DNA from: Paguma larvata | Taxonomy: Eukaryota > Chordata > Mammalia > Carnivora > Viverridae | DNA length: 64,000 nt | Direction of reading: 5' to 3' | Assembly: GCA_030068075.1 (NCBI GenBank) | Contig: CM057836.1 | Coordinates: 71,027,788-71,091,787, forward strand | Program-made: the position numbers and the translations under genes | Notes under the pieces: generated by a model | Databases searched by the model: none | What the model was told of the DNA's origin: nothing | What the model saw: the letters and a program-made list of their open reading frames with translations, nothing else | Part shown: positions 25,831 through 37,980 of the stretch, in pieces | Position numbering within the stretch: position 1 is the stretch's first letter | Layout of the letters: each line of letters begins with the position of its first letter

Positions 25831-26906
25831 GATTCAGTGGAAAGAGGATTACAGAACAGAGTGGAGTCCAAAGAAGCTATTACGTGGGAAAGAGAAGGAA
25901 AGAACTGAAGCGAATGATGCTTTGGGAGGAAATGAGTATTAAATCAAGGTGGGGCTTTGAAGATGGTGGGCAGAAGTGGAAACATAAACACCACATTAAA
26001 AAGCCCTTGCCATGCCCCAAATACACTTTACAAAATGAATTTTGCTCAATTGTCCTTTGGGGCGGTGGGGGGCAGGGGGGTGACCAGCTAAAAGACGGCA
26101 TTTCCCAGCGCCCTCAGCGTGGGCATGCGACTCACTTCCAGCCAAGAAGATGCGAGCCGAAGCAATGTGTACAACTTCCATGTTTCCTTAAAGCTAGGAA
26201 GAACATCCTTGCAAGCTCTCCCTTCCTGCCGCTTAAAACGTGGGTGCACAGGCTGGAGCCCTGGTCGTCTCTTGGGCCACGAGGGGACCTTGGGAAGAGA
26301 AGCCACACACAGTGGAGAAACCAGCTCAAGGGATCCAGGGTCCCTGATGTTCCCAGAGCCACCTACATTTACCTAGACTGCCTACTTCTGGGTTTTTTTT
26401 TTACACGAGAGAAACAAATATACAGTTTTTAAAAATGAAATTGTATTATCATGAGGTTCATAATAAAAAACCATAGTCCCTTTCTCAGGGCTGCCCTGCT
26501 CACTGTCCAGAGGTAACAGCTCTCGGCTCTTGGAATCCTGTGGCATTTGTCTCCACATTTCATAACATGCTTACACTGGTACTTCTTTGTTTTACAACTT
26601 TAGATTATCTTACAGAAAGAGTGGCAGATTTACTCTCTTAAAATATATGGTGGTTTTTTTTTTTGACTATTTTTCATAAGTTACTTGTTATTTATTATAA
26701 ATAAATATTCTATCATATTTACTTTTTAAAATTGAGTCTTGATATCTCCAGTTAATAATCCAAGCTGCCTTTCTTCTTTTTCTGTGTGGCCATTATTAAT
26801 TGAACCCCATACTCCTCCACTCTATTCAGACTCAGCAGGTCCACCCTTCCAGGAATTCCTGTCACCCAGCTGGTTGGTGTCTGATTTGCTTCAAGCTACT
26901 ATTTTT

Positions 26907-27161
26907 TTAAAAATATGTATTTATTTATATATTTATTTTAATTTTTTTAATGTTTATTCATTTTTGAGAGCGATAGAGAGAGCATGAGCAGGGGAGGAGC
27001 AGAGAGAGAGAGAGGGAGACACAGAATCCAAAGCAGGCTCCAGGCTCTGGGCTGTCAGCACAGAGCCCGATGCGGGGCTCAAACCCATGAGCCATGAGAT
27101 CATGACCTGAGCTGAAGTCGGATGCCCAACCGACAGAGCTACCAAGGTGCCCCTATTTATT

Positions 27162-27198
<37 letters not shown>

Positions 27199-27329
27199 CA
27201 AACATAGAATCCAAAGCAGGCTTCTTGCTGTCAGCACAGAGGCTGATTGGGGACTCAAACACATGAACTGTGAGATCATGACCTGAGTGGAAGTCAGACG
27301 CTTAACCGACTGAGCCACCCACGCACCCC
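26907..27329 (-). mobile_element. Older minus-strand SINE, tail interrupted
   Basis: Flanked by tcaagctactattttt at 26891-26906 and 27330-27345. Its tail part (26907-26929) is separated from its body (27164-27329) by another SINE. The body carries a long GA microsatellite (27165-27198). Confidence 0.9.
26940..27153 (-). mobile_element. Younger SINE nested in the SINE at 26907-27329
   Basis: Minus-strand copy in the A-tail of the outer element. tatttatttt occurs at 26930-26939 and 27154-27163. Confidence 0.88.
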
Positions 27330-28919
27330 TCAAGCTACTATTTTTCAGTCACGAAGGCTACTTAAGTCAGAGCCAATTCCAAAGGTTACAGCTTTATCTC
27401 CTCACCCCCACTCTCTCCAAAACCTGGACTTATGCTCACAGAGGCTTGGAAGTGCTGTTTTGATCCAACCACCTAGCCTTTCCTTTTGCAGGTAACCAGA
27501 CATTCCCTGCCCACCCCACCCCCACCCCCGCCAGTCTATATACTTGGAATTCACTGGGTCTTTTTTCTTCGTGTCCGATTCTAGTGAAGGGGCCTCCAGA
27601 AGAGTTTCAGGGAAAAGCATCATCGATGGATATTTCTACTCGACATACTTGGATGTTAAGATCACAGCTAATCATAGAAAAGAAAGCAGCCAAGTGTGCT
27701 GTTGCTGACGAGAGAATGGCCAGCTAGATTAGAAGCGTGGTGCTTGGATAGAGAGGGACAAGGACAAGGCCAAGGACCACCGCAGGGTAGCTACGTGGAC
27801 GCTGGCATAGACCAGCTGCAACTGAGGCTTGAGTCCTTTTTTAGCAGGTCTACAAAAATCATTTCATATCATCAGGAAATATTAGACCAGCCTCGAGAAC
27901 ACAAACTGGTGGACAAAGTCAGACCTACATACACATTCTCTTGGCCGGTAGTGTTTCTAAACTTTTCAATGCTTTCAGGCTGGGCATTCACCTTCAACCC
28001 ACTACCCTCCATACCCCGCACCTGCCTGGCCCTGAAGGTGTGGCATTTGACTCTAATAATCCGGCTCCTTTAAATTACAGAAGATGGGGGAGAAAAGTCC
28101 AAGGAGAGGCAGGGGCAGTTTCAAGTCACGCAGCTAAGTGGCGAAGCAGGGACTAAGCAACCCAAACAGCCTTCCGGATATACCACATCACTGCTCACTT
28201 TAACTCAGCCGCATGTCCTGGCCTGTGCAGGCTGCCGTCAGTTTACCCACTAGGAACGTATTTAGAGTACAGCGATCGAGAGAACCTCCAGAGTTATTTC
28301 CCGCAGGTGGGATAAAACATCCCTTGCTTAAGAAGGAACATACATAACCTCCAAGTCAAGTGATCAGAACATTTGAGGGCACCAGCTTCAGTGTCATGCT
28401 GTAAACACTGCTGACTTTTCATTTCAGTCTCCCATTTTGCAAGCTTCTGGCCGATCTTTTTTCATTTAAACATAATCTTTTGTCCAGAGGACAATGCAAT
28501 CCCTTGATTAGATGTCAGTATTTGGTGACTGGTAAACTTCTGAACGAATGTGGCTTCTTAGCTGCTCGGCGGTCCTTTGGGTTAACAAGCCCCAGAGAGC
28601 CGCCGTGTAGTAGCCAGAAACCAGGTGGGCTGTAGGGCCTCGGTGCCTGGACACCTCTGGCCGTGTCTGCAGCAGCCCAAAGAGAAGCCTTCCGTGGGAA
28701 AGCCTCGCTTTAAGGAAACATGAAAGCTTCCACAACAAAATTAGAAATACCTAACATCTGTAACACACCTCCCTCTATTTTCCTTCACTCCTGTTCCATT
28801 GCCTACACCACTCGTTTTGACACGAAATAATATTTAGAAAGATTAAATTTATCACATGTGTGCCTTTCAGATTCCTAACTATATTTTAAGGCTCTAAACG
28901 GAAAGGGAAAAAAAGGACA

Positions 28920-29090
28920 GATTTTTGGAGACACGCTCCTAGGGTGCAAATCCTGGCTCTGCCACTTACTGGCTGTGTGACCCAGGCAAGTCACCATACC
29001 TCCGAGCCTAGGTGTCATCTGTGGAGCGCAGATTAAGACCTTTGGGAGGAACCCAGCAAAGTACCTTGTGCTTTTCAGATACTCACCAAG
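28920..29090 (+). repeat. MIR remnant
   Basis: gcaaatcctggctctgccac, ttactggctgtgtgacccag and gcaagtcac are close to the MIR consensus. Confidence 0.8.
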
Positions 29091-31689
29091 TATTTATTGT
29101 GGCCAAACTGTTCATCCATGTTGTAATACGAAGGATTGTAATATGAAGGATTCAATGTGGAAAGTCATTTTCATGATTGATTTGGCTGAGCCACACAATG
29201 TTTAACAATAAAATATCACATGAAAATTGATATTAATAGGAAGTCCTGATCATTAGGTGAAGAGAAGATGGATAAAATACATCTTGCTGGTTGGACGGTG
29301 CATTTTAAATTTTCGGATCAGTGGCTGAACCGAAAATAGTTGCACTTAGATTTAACTATGCTTAATTTGGTTTTAAGCTACTCCATTCAAGATTATTTGT
29401 AAAAAAAAAAAATCAAACTAACTGCTAGTTATGTCACCAAAATTCTAGGAAAAAACACAATAGTAATAGTGTGATAATATAGGTTAATTGCTATGGTTAT
29501 ATTTACTGATTCTTTCCTTAGAACTAATGAATCGTCTGCTGACAGAATTTTCCTTCCTTTTAAATTTAACCACTTAAAGGCGTTTATAATTTCTCTTTAC
29601 CTCTTTGAGGTGAACCAAAGGCAACAATAGGTCTTCTATCCACCAAGTCTAGAAATAAGATCAGGATGGTCCAGTGAAGCCTGCCCAACATTTCGTATTG
29701 TTCACGCCACTGCTGAATTTCCCACATAGCTGGATGAAAGATGTGTGTGGGCACTTCTGTTGGACAAACCACAAGCCAAAGCAAAAATATGCTAACATAC
29801 ATTGAATTTGGACCATGTTCTGAATGTTGTCTGACACCATGAAACACTGCTTCCAGGGACGCGGGGAAGCTGTTGTGTCAAAGGCAAGGCGAGGGCTCCC
29901 CATTTCCCTCTTCAGAGAAAGGGAGGCATCGCTACCAGCAATGAGACGTTTTCGACATGGGACTACTTCCTCCATGACACCCAAGCAGCAGAACTGTCAC
30001 AGACATCTGAAGGCAAAATGGGTAAATTCTGAAGCAGAGCAGCTCTCTCTATCTATCAAGGAAAAGTGGAAAGTGGAGCGGGAAGAACATCAGGCAGAAA
30101 ACTATTATTTTAATTTGGGCTCCACTTCCAGTTTTAGCCTAAAACTATACGTACCATTCTAGGCATTTTCATCCCCATCCCCAGACACACCCTATCCCCT
30201 GAACCCAAACACACCGTGCCTAGGAAGGCAATGATACATTTCCTTACAAAATCTTCTTTACTCATTTCTTCTTCTTCATAAGCTGATTAACAGTGTTTAA
30301 TTCTTTTCAGATCAGAACTGGTTTTTCTTCTGACTGTTCGACGCACCATTTTGATCAACAGAATGTAGCTAACGAGCTTAAAGAGCCACTCAATACTGAA
30401 TCAGCAGCTCATACCATATGCTGTGGGTAAAAACATACTTCCCAAAAAAGCTAAATGCAGAAAGACCAAGGATAGAAGATGCATTTAATACTTAAGGAGT
30501 CTAACAGGATGTGCTTAGTATGTGGAACATTGAGATTTTAAGGGGAAAAAGTTATTCTTTAAATATATCTATCCTAAAACATCTTTCTTCTGTTCTGTTA
30601 CAATTTTTATCCTCAAAACAGTATTTTAGGGAAAGAAATCAAATTAATTACAAAAACAATTGCATCTTGGATGGATTCTCAGTGCTAACTTTTAAAAAAT
30701 GCAAAAATCATGGATTTTCTCAGAAACGTGGTTATGTGGCCAACAGATTTCATGGTAACAGTACGGCTGAGTTCTAAATCTTGGAAAATATATATTTGAC
30801 TTTACTCTGGTATTATCCAAGTTCATGTCTGAGTGAGGAAAAACCAACCCACCTTACAATTAAAATTTTTACATGCAACCCTCTTTTGCTTTACATCCAC
30901 CATTCCGAAAGGAAGGGGGCTCTAACTGAAGGCCTGGTTGCTTCATTAGCATATTCATGCAATAAGCAAGGCTTAGGTCTGAAATCTCTTAAAGGGCTCT
31001 ATTATGTTGTTTTTCATTTTCAAAAACATCTTACAACTAAACACTAAATCTCTTTTAAAGAAATGAAAGCAGCCTGATTTATCGGAGCTCAATAGACTGT
31101 TTTCATAGCATCAACACCCCCTCCCCCCAGTTCTTGTAGGCCTAACAACTAGAACCATGGGCTGATTTCCGTTTTACGCATGCTTCTGTGTAGCAACCTA
31201 AAAAACAGTTTCAGGGCTAACTAGGGGATGAAATATTTCACCGGAATTTTAAAATTGCTTTTGAATTATAGAAAAGCTTTCCACTTGCAAGTAACTAAAT
31301 GATTTTGTCACCAATAAAAATTTCCACCTTTAAATTTTTCCTCTGTAAGTTCACCTTCTTTCCAAGCTTCTGGTATCCGGAAGGAAAGAAAAAACTGATA
31401 TAACCCATTCTAAACTATCGATGATGAAAAAAAAGCATGGTAAATTAAAATGAGCATTTTAAAGGGCCCATTGGCCTTAAGTTTTCATTTGTTCTCACAC
31501 TGAACAATGGCAGTTTGACAAGAACTGTAAACCAAGCACCTGTACGACCACCACCGGAGCCCTCCGGAAGCCCTATAGGAGCCACCTCCCCATCAGCACC
31601 CGGGTGTCCAGAGACAACTACTCTCCTAACCTCCACAGTTCAATGTTCTCAGCCCCTATGAATGTACCACTAAACAGTATTTTACCTGT

Positions 31690-32085
31690 TCTTCAACTTC
31701 ATATGAATGGGAAAAAACTATTATTCCTTATCTCCTTTTTTTGCTTACTGTGAAGATTCCATCCATGTTATTTCGTAGAGCTGTAGCTCATTTCCATAGC
31801 TGGGTTGTTTCCAGTCAGGGTCTATCCAAACATTCTCGTATGCTCTCCGTAGTACATGCACAAGAATTTCTAGAGTATGCACCTAGGAAGAGAACTGCTG
31901 GGTCATAGGCCTATTTTCAGCTGTCCTAGAGAATTATTCCCACCCGCAGTGTGGTCCCACATCCTCACCAACGATCAGCACTGTCATACTTTAAATGACT
32001 GTCAATCTGGTAGGGAAGGAGGAGGAATACAGTTTTCATTTTTCTAAATGGTGACTGAAGACCCTTTCGTGTATGGAACGCTTAG
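31690..32085 (-). repeat. Old L1 fragment, antisense
   Basis: agtacatgcacaagaatttc, acctaggaagagaactgctg and ggtcccacatcctcaccaac are the complement of the L1 ORF2 end (TCAAATCC...GGAATTTAT side). Strongly diverged. Confidence 0.65.
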
Positions 32086-32117
32086 ATTTCTCTCGGGCAA
32101 AGTGCCCGAATCTTTTT

Positions 32118-32950
32118 TTTTAAACCAAGTTTTATGGAAATAAAATTCACAAAGCCTACAACGCACTCATTTGAAGTATACGATTCAATGGCTTTTGGTA
32201 TATTCAGGTATGTGCAATCATTGCCAATTTTAGAACATTTTCACCTCAAAAGGAAACTATATACCCTTTAGCTTTCATATCACCTCCCTAGCTACCCATT
32301 TTCTGCACACCAGCCCTGTCGTAATTGCTAAACTCCTCTTTCTGTGGTATTCTTGACTCATATAAATGGAATGATGGAATACGTAAACTCTTGTGCCTGG
32401 CTTCAACTCACGTCCATCCAAGACTCATCCAGGTTGTAGCATGTATCACTTTCATTCCTTTTATGGCCGAAGAATATTCCACTGTATAGATATCCCACAT
32501 TTCATATGTTCATTAATTCATCCATTGGCCTTGGCCAACTGAGATGCTTCTCAGTATTATGAATAATCCTTTCTAATAAACTTTTGTGTACAAGTTTTTG
32601 TGTGGACATGTTTATTTCTATTGGATACATACCTAGGGATGGAAATGCTGAGTCATATAGTAACTGAGAAAACGCCAGACTTCCAAAGGGACTGCACCAT
32701 TTACATTTCTCGGTGTATGAGAATTCCACTTCCTCATGAATGTGTTTTATGATTTTTTATTTTAGCTATCCTAATGGGTGTGAAGTGGTAGCTCATTGTG
32801 GCTTTGATTTGCATTTTCCTGATGATATTCTGCATCTTTTCACGTGCTTATTGGCCATGTGCATATCTATCTTAGTTGGAAAAATCTCTCTTCAGATCCT
32901 TTGGCTTTTAACTGGATTATCTTTTTGTTATTGAGATGTATTAAGACTTT
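32118..32950 (-). repeat. Old L1 (L1M-type) 3' end, antisense
   Basis: Starts in the 3' UTR (ttttatggaaataaaattca) and continues into ORF2 (ggccgaagaatattccactg; tgtacaagtttttgtgtgga; gtgtgaagtggtagctcatt). The reading frame is destroyed. Confidence 0.8.
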
Positions 32951-33774
32951 TTTAGGTGAAGTAAAACAGACCCATTTTGTCAATCTGGGCTTTCACCAGC
33001 CCAAAATGGTATCCGCTGACTTCATTTCTAAGAAAGCTTTTGCCCTCCTTCCCTAACTCATTCATTCTCTGGTGTTTTAGTCTTTTGCTCCTCTCTCTCA
33101 TTATCCTTGCTCCCTGTTCTCTCTCACCCCATTAGGCAAAAGCATTATCTATCTAAAACCTGGCTTAGCAGGGAAGATCCAAAGGAGAGCACGGAGGACA
33201 AAGGGTAAGTTAAGAAACATATGCTACTGTCTTAAGCGTCTACTAGAGAGACAGGAGACTTGGCAGTGCTTTGATAGTCATGGAAACTAGTACTAGAGAG
33301 AACTGTGAGTAGAATTTGGTTGGGAAAGGAGATAGTTCTGATTAGAGCTCTGGAGAAGCCCCCCTTTTCTCATGGGGGTTGGTAAGCACCACAAAAACCA
33401 CAGCTGAAAGGAAAAAAGTAAACTCCATCGGCCTTTTTCGGAATGCGGCCACCTTCCACTCAGCTCAGTGCCCAGAACATGATGTGCCTGAATCCTTGAA
33501 GAGCTCCCTTTGAAGTTGACAGTGCTTACGCGATCTCTGTCACTTTGAGCAACTTAATCTGCACCTCCTGCACTGACGATAGGACCCGGGTGAGTGAATC
33601 CACCAATGCCTCCTTCAATCCTGTGCCACTGGACTCAGCAGCCCTGGGGCCCCACCAGCCACCACTGCTGCTGCCATCTTTCTTCCCCTCAGCCCGCCAC
33701 CCCTAAGGCTGGACCTGCCCGAGTGACTGCTCACGCACAACCGGCCTGTAGGAAGACTTTTACGTGCTCATGTT

Positions 33775-34165
33775 CTTAGAGACTTTATAGACTTTAAAGT
33801 ATAGTAGTGCTTTATATATTCTGGTAATAAATCTTTTGATATCTAATGGAGTACGAACATAATCTCCCATCATGGATCCAACTCTTTTTACTTTGTGATG
33901 ACTTTTAATGAAAAGTAGTGCTTAATTTCAGTATAGCTGAGTGGGTGGTGTTGTGACTTAAGAAACCTTTCCCAAGGCCAAGATCATGAAAATATACTTC
34001 CCTGTATTTGCTATAGAAATGCAAAACTAAACACAAAGTTTGCAGTTTTGCTTGTACATTTAGATAAAAAATTCACTGGAGTTTATTTTTATATATGGAG
34101 TAGGGATCCAATTTCACTTTGTTCTTTATATGGATACCCCATCATCACTGTATGTTGAAAAGATG
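33775..34165 (-). repeat. Old L1 ORF2 fragment, antisense
   Basis: Contains ctttatatattctggtaata, caaggccaagatcatgaaaa and attcactggagtttattttt, in the order expected if it continues the L1 at 32118-32950. About 800 bp of apparently non-L1 sequence lies between. Confidence 0.65.
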
Positions 34166-34543
34166 CCCCCCCACCCACATTCAGCAGAGCTAGCCACTAA
34201 CTCTTAACCACTCCATTTCTTTCCTGTAAAATAAGAGAAGTACACTAAATCAGGGTTCCCAACCTAAAAGGTTTTATTAAAATCCAGATTTCTAAGTCTC
34301 CCCACAGAAGAGGGATGGGAGAAGGCAGACAGGGCAGAAGACCACACTGGACTCTGGGTTCACAATAAGTTCCTTGGCTAACGCTCTGGCTCCTGCCAAC
34401 AAATAGACACTCTGGGGCTCAATGGAATTAATTTGCATGGTTCCCTCTAGTTTTAAGATCCTTTACTTTTAAAAAAAGTCTTTGGGTGCTACTTGTTTCT
34501 TCTGTACCATTTGCAAACAAACACATACAGAAGTCCTATTACA

Positions 34544-34746
34544 GGGGCACCTGGGTGACTCAGTTGGTTAAACATCCGACTCTTGATCTTGGCTCAGGTC
34601 ATGATCTCACAGTTCGTGAGTTTTAGCCCTGCGTCGGGCTCTGTGCTCACAGTTTGGAGCCCTTGGATGTCTCTCTCTCTCTCACTCTCTGACCTCCCAC
34701 ACACACATTCTCTCTCTCTCTCAAAATAAATAAATGTTTTAAAAAA
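34544..34746 (+). mobile_element. Felid SINE just past the MSH2 3' end
   Basis: Plus-strand copy. The flanks aagtcctattaca (34531-34543) and aagtcttattaca (34747-34759) differ by one base. It lies about 30 bp beyond the presumed MSH2 cleavage site, antisense to MSH2. Confidence 0.93.
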
Positions 34747-34778
34747 AAGTCTTATTACAAAGAAACATAACACAAATT

Positions 34779-35039
34779 CCACAAACTACATGATTTTATT
34801 TATAAAATTCCATACACTACTATTGCCCATGCCCATTTAAGTATTTCTGTTACAGCTCATTCTTCAAAATAAAGATCTTTGAAAGTGTACTCAAAGTATT
34901 ACTAAATATTTTATTAAGGTGATATCCCATGGGCATCAAACTGCCAACACTATGAAAAAAAGGGTTAATATAAAAACAATACAAAAGTATTACAGACAAT
35001 AGCTTATCAATATTATCTTCGTTCCTTTGATGGATTTCC
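34779..35039 (-). other. MSH2: MSH2 3' UTR
   Basis: The roughly 260 nt after the TGA stop (complement of 35040-35042) resemble the human MSH2 3' UTR as I recall it, including the closing block AAATAAAATCATGTAG and GTTTGTGG. A second AATAAA (complement of 34910-34915) lies midway and is less likely to be the main signal. The presumed 3' end is at about 34779. Confidence 0.85.
34795..34800 (-). terminator. MSH2: MSH2 polyadenylation signal AATAAA
   Basis: The complement reads AATAAA about 15-20 nt before the presumed cleavage point. Downstream on the minus strand is a GU/U-rich stretch (TTTGTGTTATGTTTCTTTG), as expected for a downstream element. It sits in sequence conserved with human. Confidence 0.85.
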
Positions 35040-35240
<201 letters not shown>

Positions 35241-35639
35241 TTAAAATGTCTTTTTAAAAAGTCACATTAAATTGTAATGAATTGTTTCTTCAAATTCAAA
35301 CACACCACCCAATATTCAAAGAATATTCTTTAAACTACAAGTGTGCACTATCTAGAATATATGCAAAGGCCTTAGTTGACCACGGTTCTTCATAGCAAGT
35401 TATTAAAAGATATTTATAAATATTTTTTCAGCTGCTAATAAAAGGGGCTGAATATTTTAATAGTTTCCAAATCCCTCACCTTTTATAATCGATATATAAA
35501 CAGTCTTCTGGGAGAAAAAGAACTCAAGGTTTATAAATACTATAAGGCACAAACAGTCACTGAAAATTCAGTACTCATACACACACAGCATTTTAAAATT
35601 AGTCCCATTCTACTGGTCAGTTATTGCCATTCTAAAAAA

Positions 35640-35835
35640 CATGGTTGTTACTTGCTATGTCGTTCATGGGCAAATCCCTTAACCCACATTCCTCATCCAT
35701 AAAATGGGATGATAATATTACCAACCTCCACAGGGCTGTTGGGAGAACTGGAGAGTGAATATGTGTGCTTAGAAGTGTTTAGAGCAACGCCTGGCAGAGG
35801 GTAAGTACTGTGTAAATGTTTATCATCAAGTATGA
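35640..35835 (+). repeat. MIR remnant in MSH2 intron 15
   Basis: cctcatccataaaatgggat, gataatattaccaacctcca, then agagcaacgcctggcagagg and gtaaatgtttatcat. Confidence 0.75.
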
Positions 35836-36300
35836 AGCAGAACTAAGTCTGCTTTTCATACAGGGAGCTAGTTGGTGATAAGTACCTTACGGGTTGAAAG
35901 GTAGATATTCAATTGGTTAGAAAAGAAGAAATATTTCTCTATTAAATAACAAGTGCACTTTTTCAAATAAAGATAAAATCTAGACTGAGCAACTTCCTTA
36001 GCTTAAAATTTTTTCAAAATACAGTATAATTAATATTGCCAAACATACATGGTTTCTGTTCTAATTGGAAACCAGGAATTACATAAAGGAGCTACCTATC
36101 CCCAGATCACCACTAGCTGTAGTGGTGATACCAAGACCATATCACAGCAACCTTCCAAACTTAAAACTAGCAACAAGATAGAATACATCTCTCCTGCCAG
36201 TACAGGTACAATGGATGAAACTATACCTTTTCAGCTTAAAAGTCATACACGATCATCTATTATTGTAACAATTATCTACCCTTCAATAAAGAACGACATC

Positions 36301-36528
36301 GGGGCGCCTGGGTGGCTCAGTTGGTTAAGGGGCCGACTTCGGCTCAGGTCATGATCTCACGGTCTGTGAGTTCGAGCCCCGCGTCAGGCTCTGTGCTGAT
36401 GGCTCAGAACCTGGAGTCTGCTTCGGATTCTGTGTCTCCCTCTCTCTCTGCCCCTCCCCTGCTCATGCTCTGTCTCTACTGCTCTCAAAAATAAATAAAA
36501 ACATAAAAAAACAAAACAAAAAAAAAAC
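36301..36528 (+). mobile_element. Felid SINE in MSH2 intron 15
   Basis: Near-consensus plus-strand copy with a long A-rich tail. The short flanking repeat cgacatc is at 36294-36300 and 36529-36535. Confidence 0.94.
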
Positions 36529-36850
36529 CGACATCATAAACTCACGGGTTAAAGCTAAAAACACGAGAAGAAGTTCGCAATGTATAACTACAGTAAATGT
36601 TGCCAGGACCCAACAGAGAATTAAAATTCTTTCATTTTCATTACTGCAGGGAATAATCCTTTAACTTCTAAAAAACACACCAGGCATATGCTTGTACCTT
36701 TCTGTGCAAATACCTAAATTTCACCCATCACTTAAGAGATAAGGCCTAACTTAAAATGAACTTCTCCCATGAGAACTGAAACATCCTGCCCACAAAGAGC
36801 TTTCCAGAGTAAACATTTGTCATATACCACTTTATTCTCTATGACATATT

Positions 36851-37196
36851 TGTTCTTCATCTTTTTTAAGATTAAAAAAAGCTTTTTTTCATGTTTATTT
36901 TTGAGAGAGAGAGACAGAGACAAGCATGAGCGGGGGAGGGACAGAGAGAGAGAGGGAGACACAGAATCTGAAGCAGGTTCCAGGTTCTGAGTTGTCAGCA
37001 CAAAGCCTGACACAGGGCTTGAACTTGCAAACTGCGAGATCATGATCTGAACCGAAGTCGGATGCTCAACTGACTGAGCCACCCAGGCGCCCCTAAGACT
37101 TTATTTTTAAGTAATCTCTACACCCAACATCGGAGCTGAATTTACAATCCTGAGATCAAGACTCACAGTCTCTACCAACTGAGCCAGTCAGGAACC
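36851..37196 (-). mobile_element. Older CAN SINE (short body type) holding a nested SINE
   Basis: The body at 37094-37196 reads aagtaatctctacacccaac then gagatcaagactcacagtct, the carnivore-wide short SINE type. Target-site duplication ctatgacatatt is at 36839-36850 and 37197-37208. Confidence 0.88.
36874..37093 (-). mobile_element. Felid SINE nested in the tail of the older SINE
   Basis: Full-length minus-strand copy. Short flanking repeat taagatt/taagact at 36867-36873 and 37094-37100. Confidence 0.88.
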
Positions 37197-37395
37197 CTAT
37201 GACATATTCATTATTCTTATCTCCCCAACTAGATTCTAAACATTTGGAAGGCAGGAACTATGTTTATTTCTCTGTTCTCATCTTAACTAAGCACTGAGTA
37301 AACATGCAAATAACTGGATTTGATCTATTTGTTTATGAAGTAATCAAAAAAGTGCTTGGACATCTTTAACTTCTTTGAATTACTTACTTCAAACC

Positions 37396-37530
37396 TAGAC
37401 TAGGAGTGGCTCAGTCGGTTAAGCCTCCAACTCTTGATCTCAGCTCAGATCTTGATCTCAGGGTGGTAAGTTCAAACACACACACACATGCACACGCACA
37501 CGCACACCCAAATCAAACAAAACAAAACGA
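37396..37530 (+). mobile_element. Degraded plus-strand SINE with CA repeat
   Basis: The head (gagtggctcagtcggttaag) and the B-box region are recognisable. The 3' half is replaced by a CA-rich microsatellite (37474-37508) and an aaacaaaacaaaac tail. Confidence 0.75.
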
Positions 37531-37540
37531 ACTTTTTAAA

Positions 37541-37735
37541 GAGGCGCCTGAGTCTTATTAAGCATCTGACTCTTATTTCAGCTCAGGTTATGATCTGATG
37601 CTCCTGAGACATAGCCCGTATTGGGCACTGCACTGGGCTGGAGCCTGCTTGAGATTCTCTCCCTCTCCCTCTGCCCCTACCCAGCTCGTGTCTGTGCATG
37701 CATGTGTGCTCTCTCTCTCTATATATATAAAACAA
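37541..37735 (+). mobile_element. Degraded plus-strand SINE
   Basis: Starts gaggcgcctgagtcttatta, retains ctgggctggagcctgcttga and a CT-rich stretch, and ends in tctatatatataaaac. It is diverged and lacks part of the tRNA-related head. Confidence 0.78.
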
Positions 37736-37980
37736 ACACACACCTAGACTAATATTCCTATCCTTCTAGGTTTTAAATCTGGTACTTTGAAATGTTCTCT
37801 TTTGGTCATGTACGTAGCGTAGAAATAAAAATAAATAATAGAGATGAAGTCTTTGCCATGCAAAGAGCCAACAATGAATGATCAACAAGTAAATATTAGA
37901 ATCACAAAGGGAAGAAATAACTCATCTTGGGGACCTGATATAATACAGGATTAAGTAATTACAAAAATAATCTGACAAAC

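Larger units (their letters stand above)
15895..26890. other. Intergenic DNA, middle part
   Basis: Mostly unique, with one nested SINE pair, a tetranucleotide repeat and a triplet-rich block. The longest accidental open frame is 182 codons at 25884-26432 and has low-complexity, repeat-like content. No gene supported. Confidence 0.75.
27346..34530. other. Intergenic DNA, right part
   Basis: AT-richer. 27346-28900 and 29100-31680 are unique with no gene I recognise. From 31.7 to 34.2 kb old antisense L1 pieces predominate. No exon-like sequence was found before the MSH2 3' end. Confidence 0.7.

Noticed and set aside
25884..26432. 182-codon open frame, longest outside known genes
   Set aside because: No family resemblance, Lys/Gly-rich with unlikely composition, overlaps what appears to be an old MER-type repeat at its 3' half. 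No splice or start context.
27165..27198. GA repeat as a GAGA-type regulatory site
   Set aside because: It is the expanded CT-rich block of a SINE.
29584..30160. Overlapping ~90-110 codon frames on both strands at 29.6-30.2 kb, first suspected of being an exon or pseudogene
   Set aside because: Compared with the MSH2 and MSH6 proteins as I recall them, no similarity; no acceptor/donor pair with a conserved frame. Treated as unique intergenic sequence.
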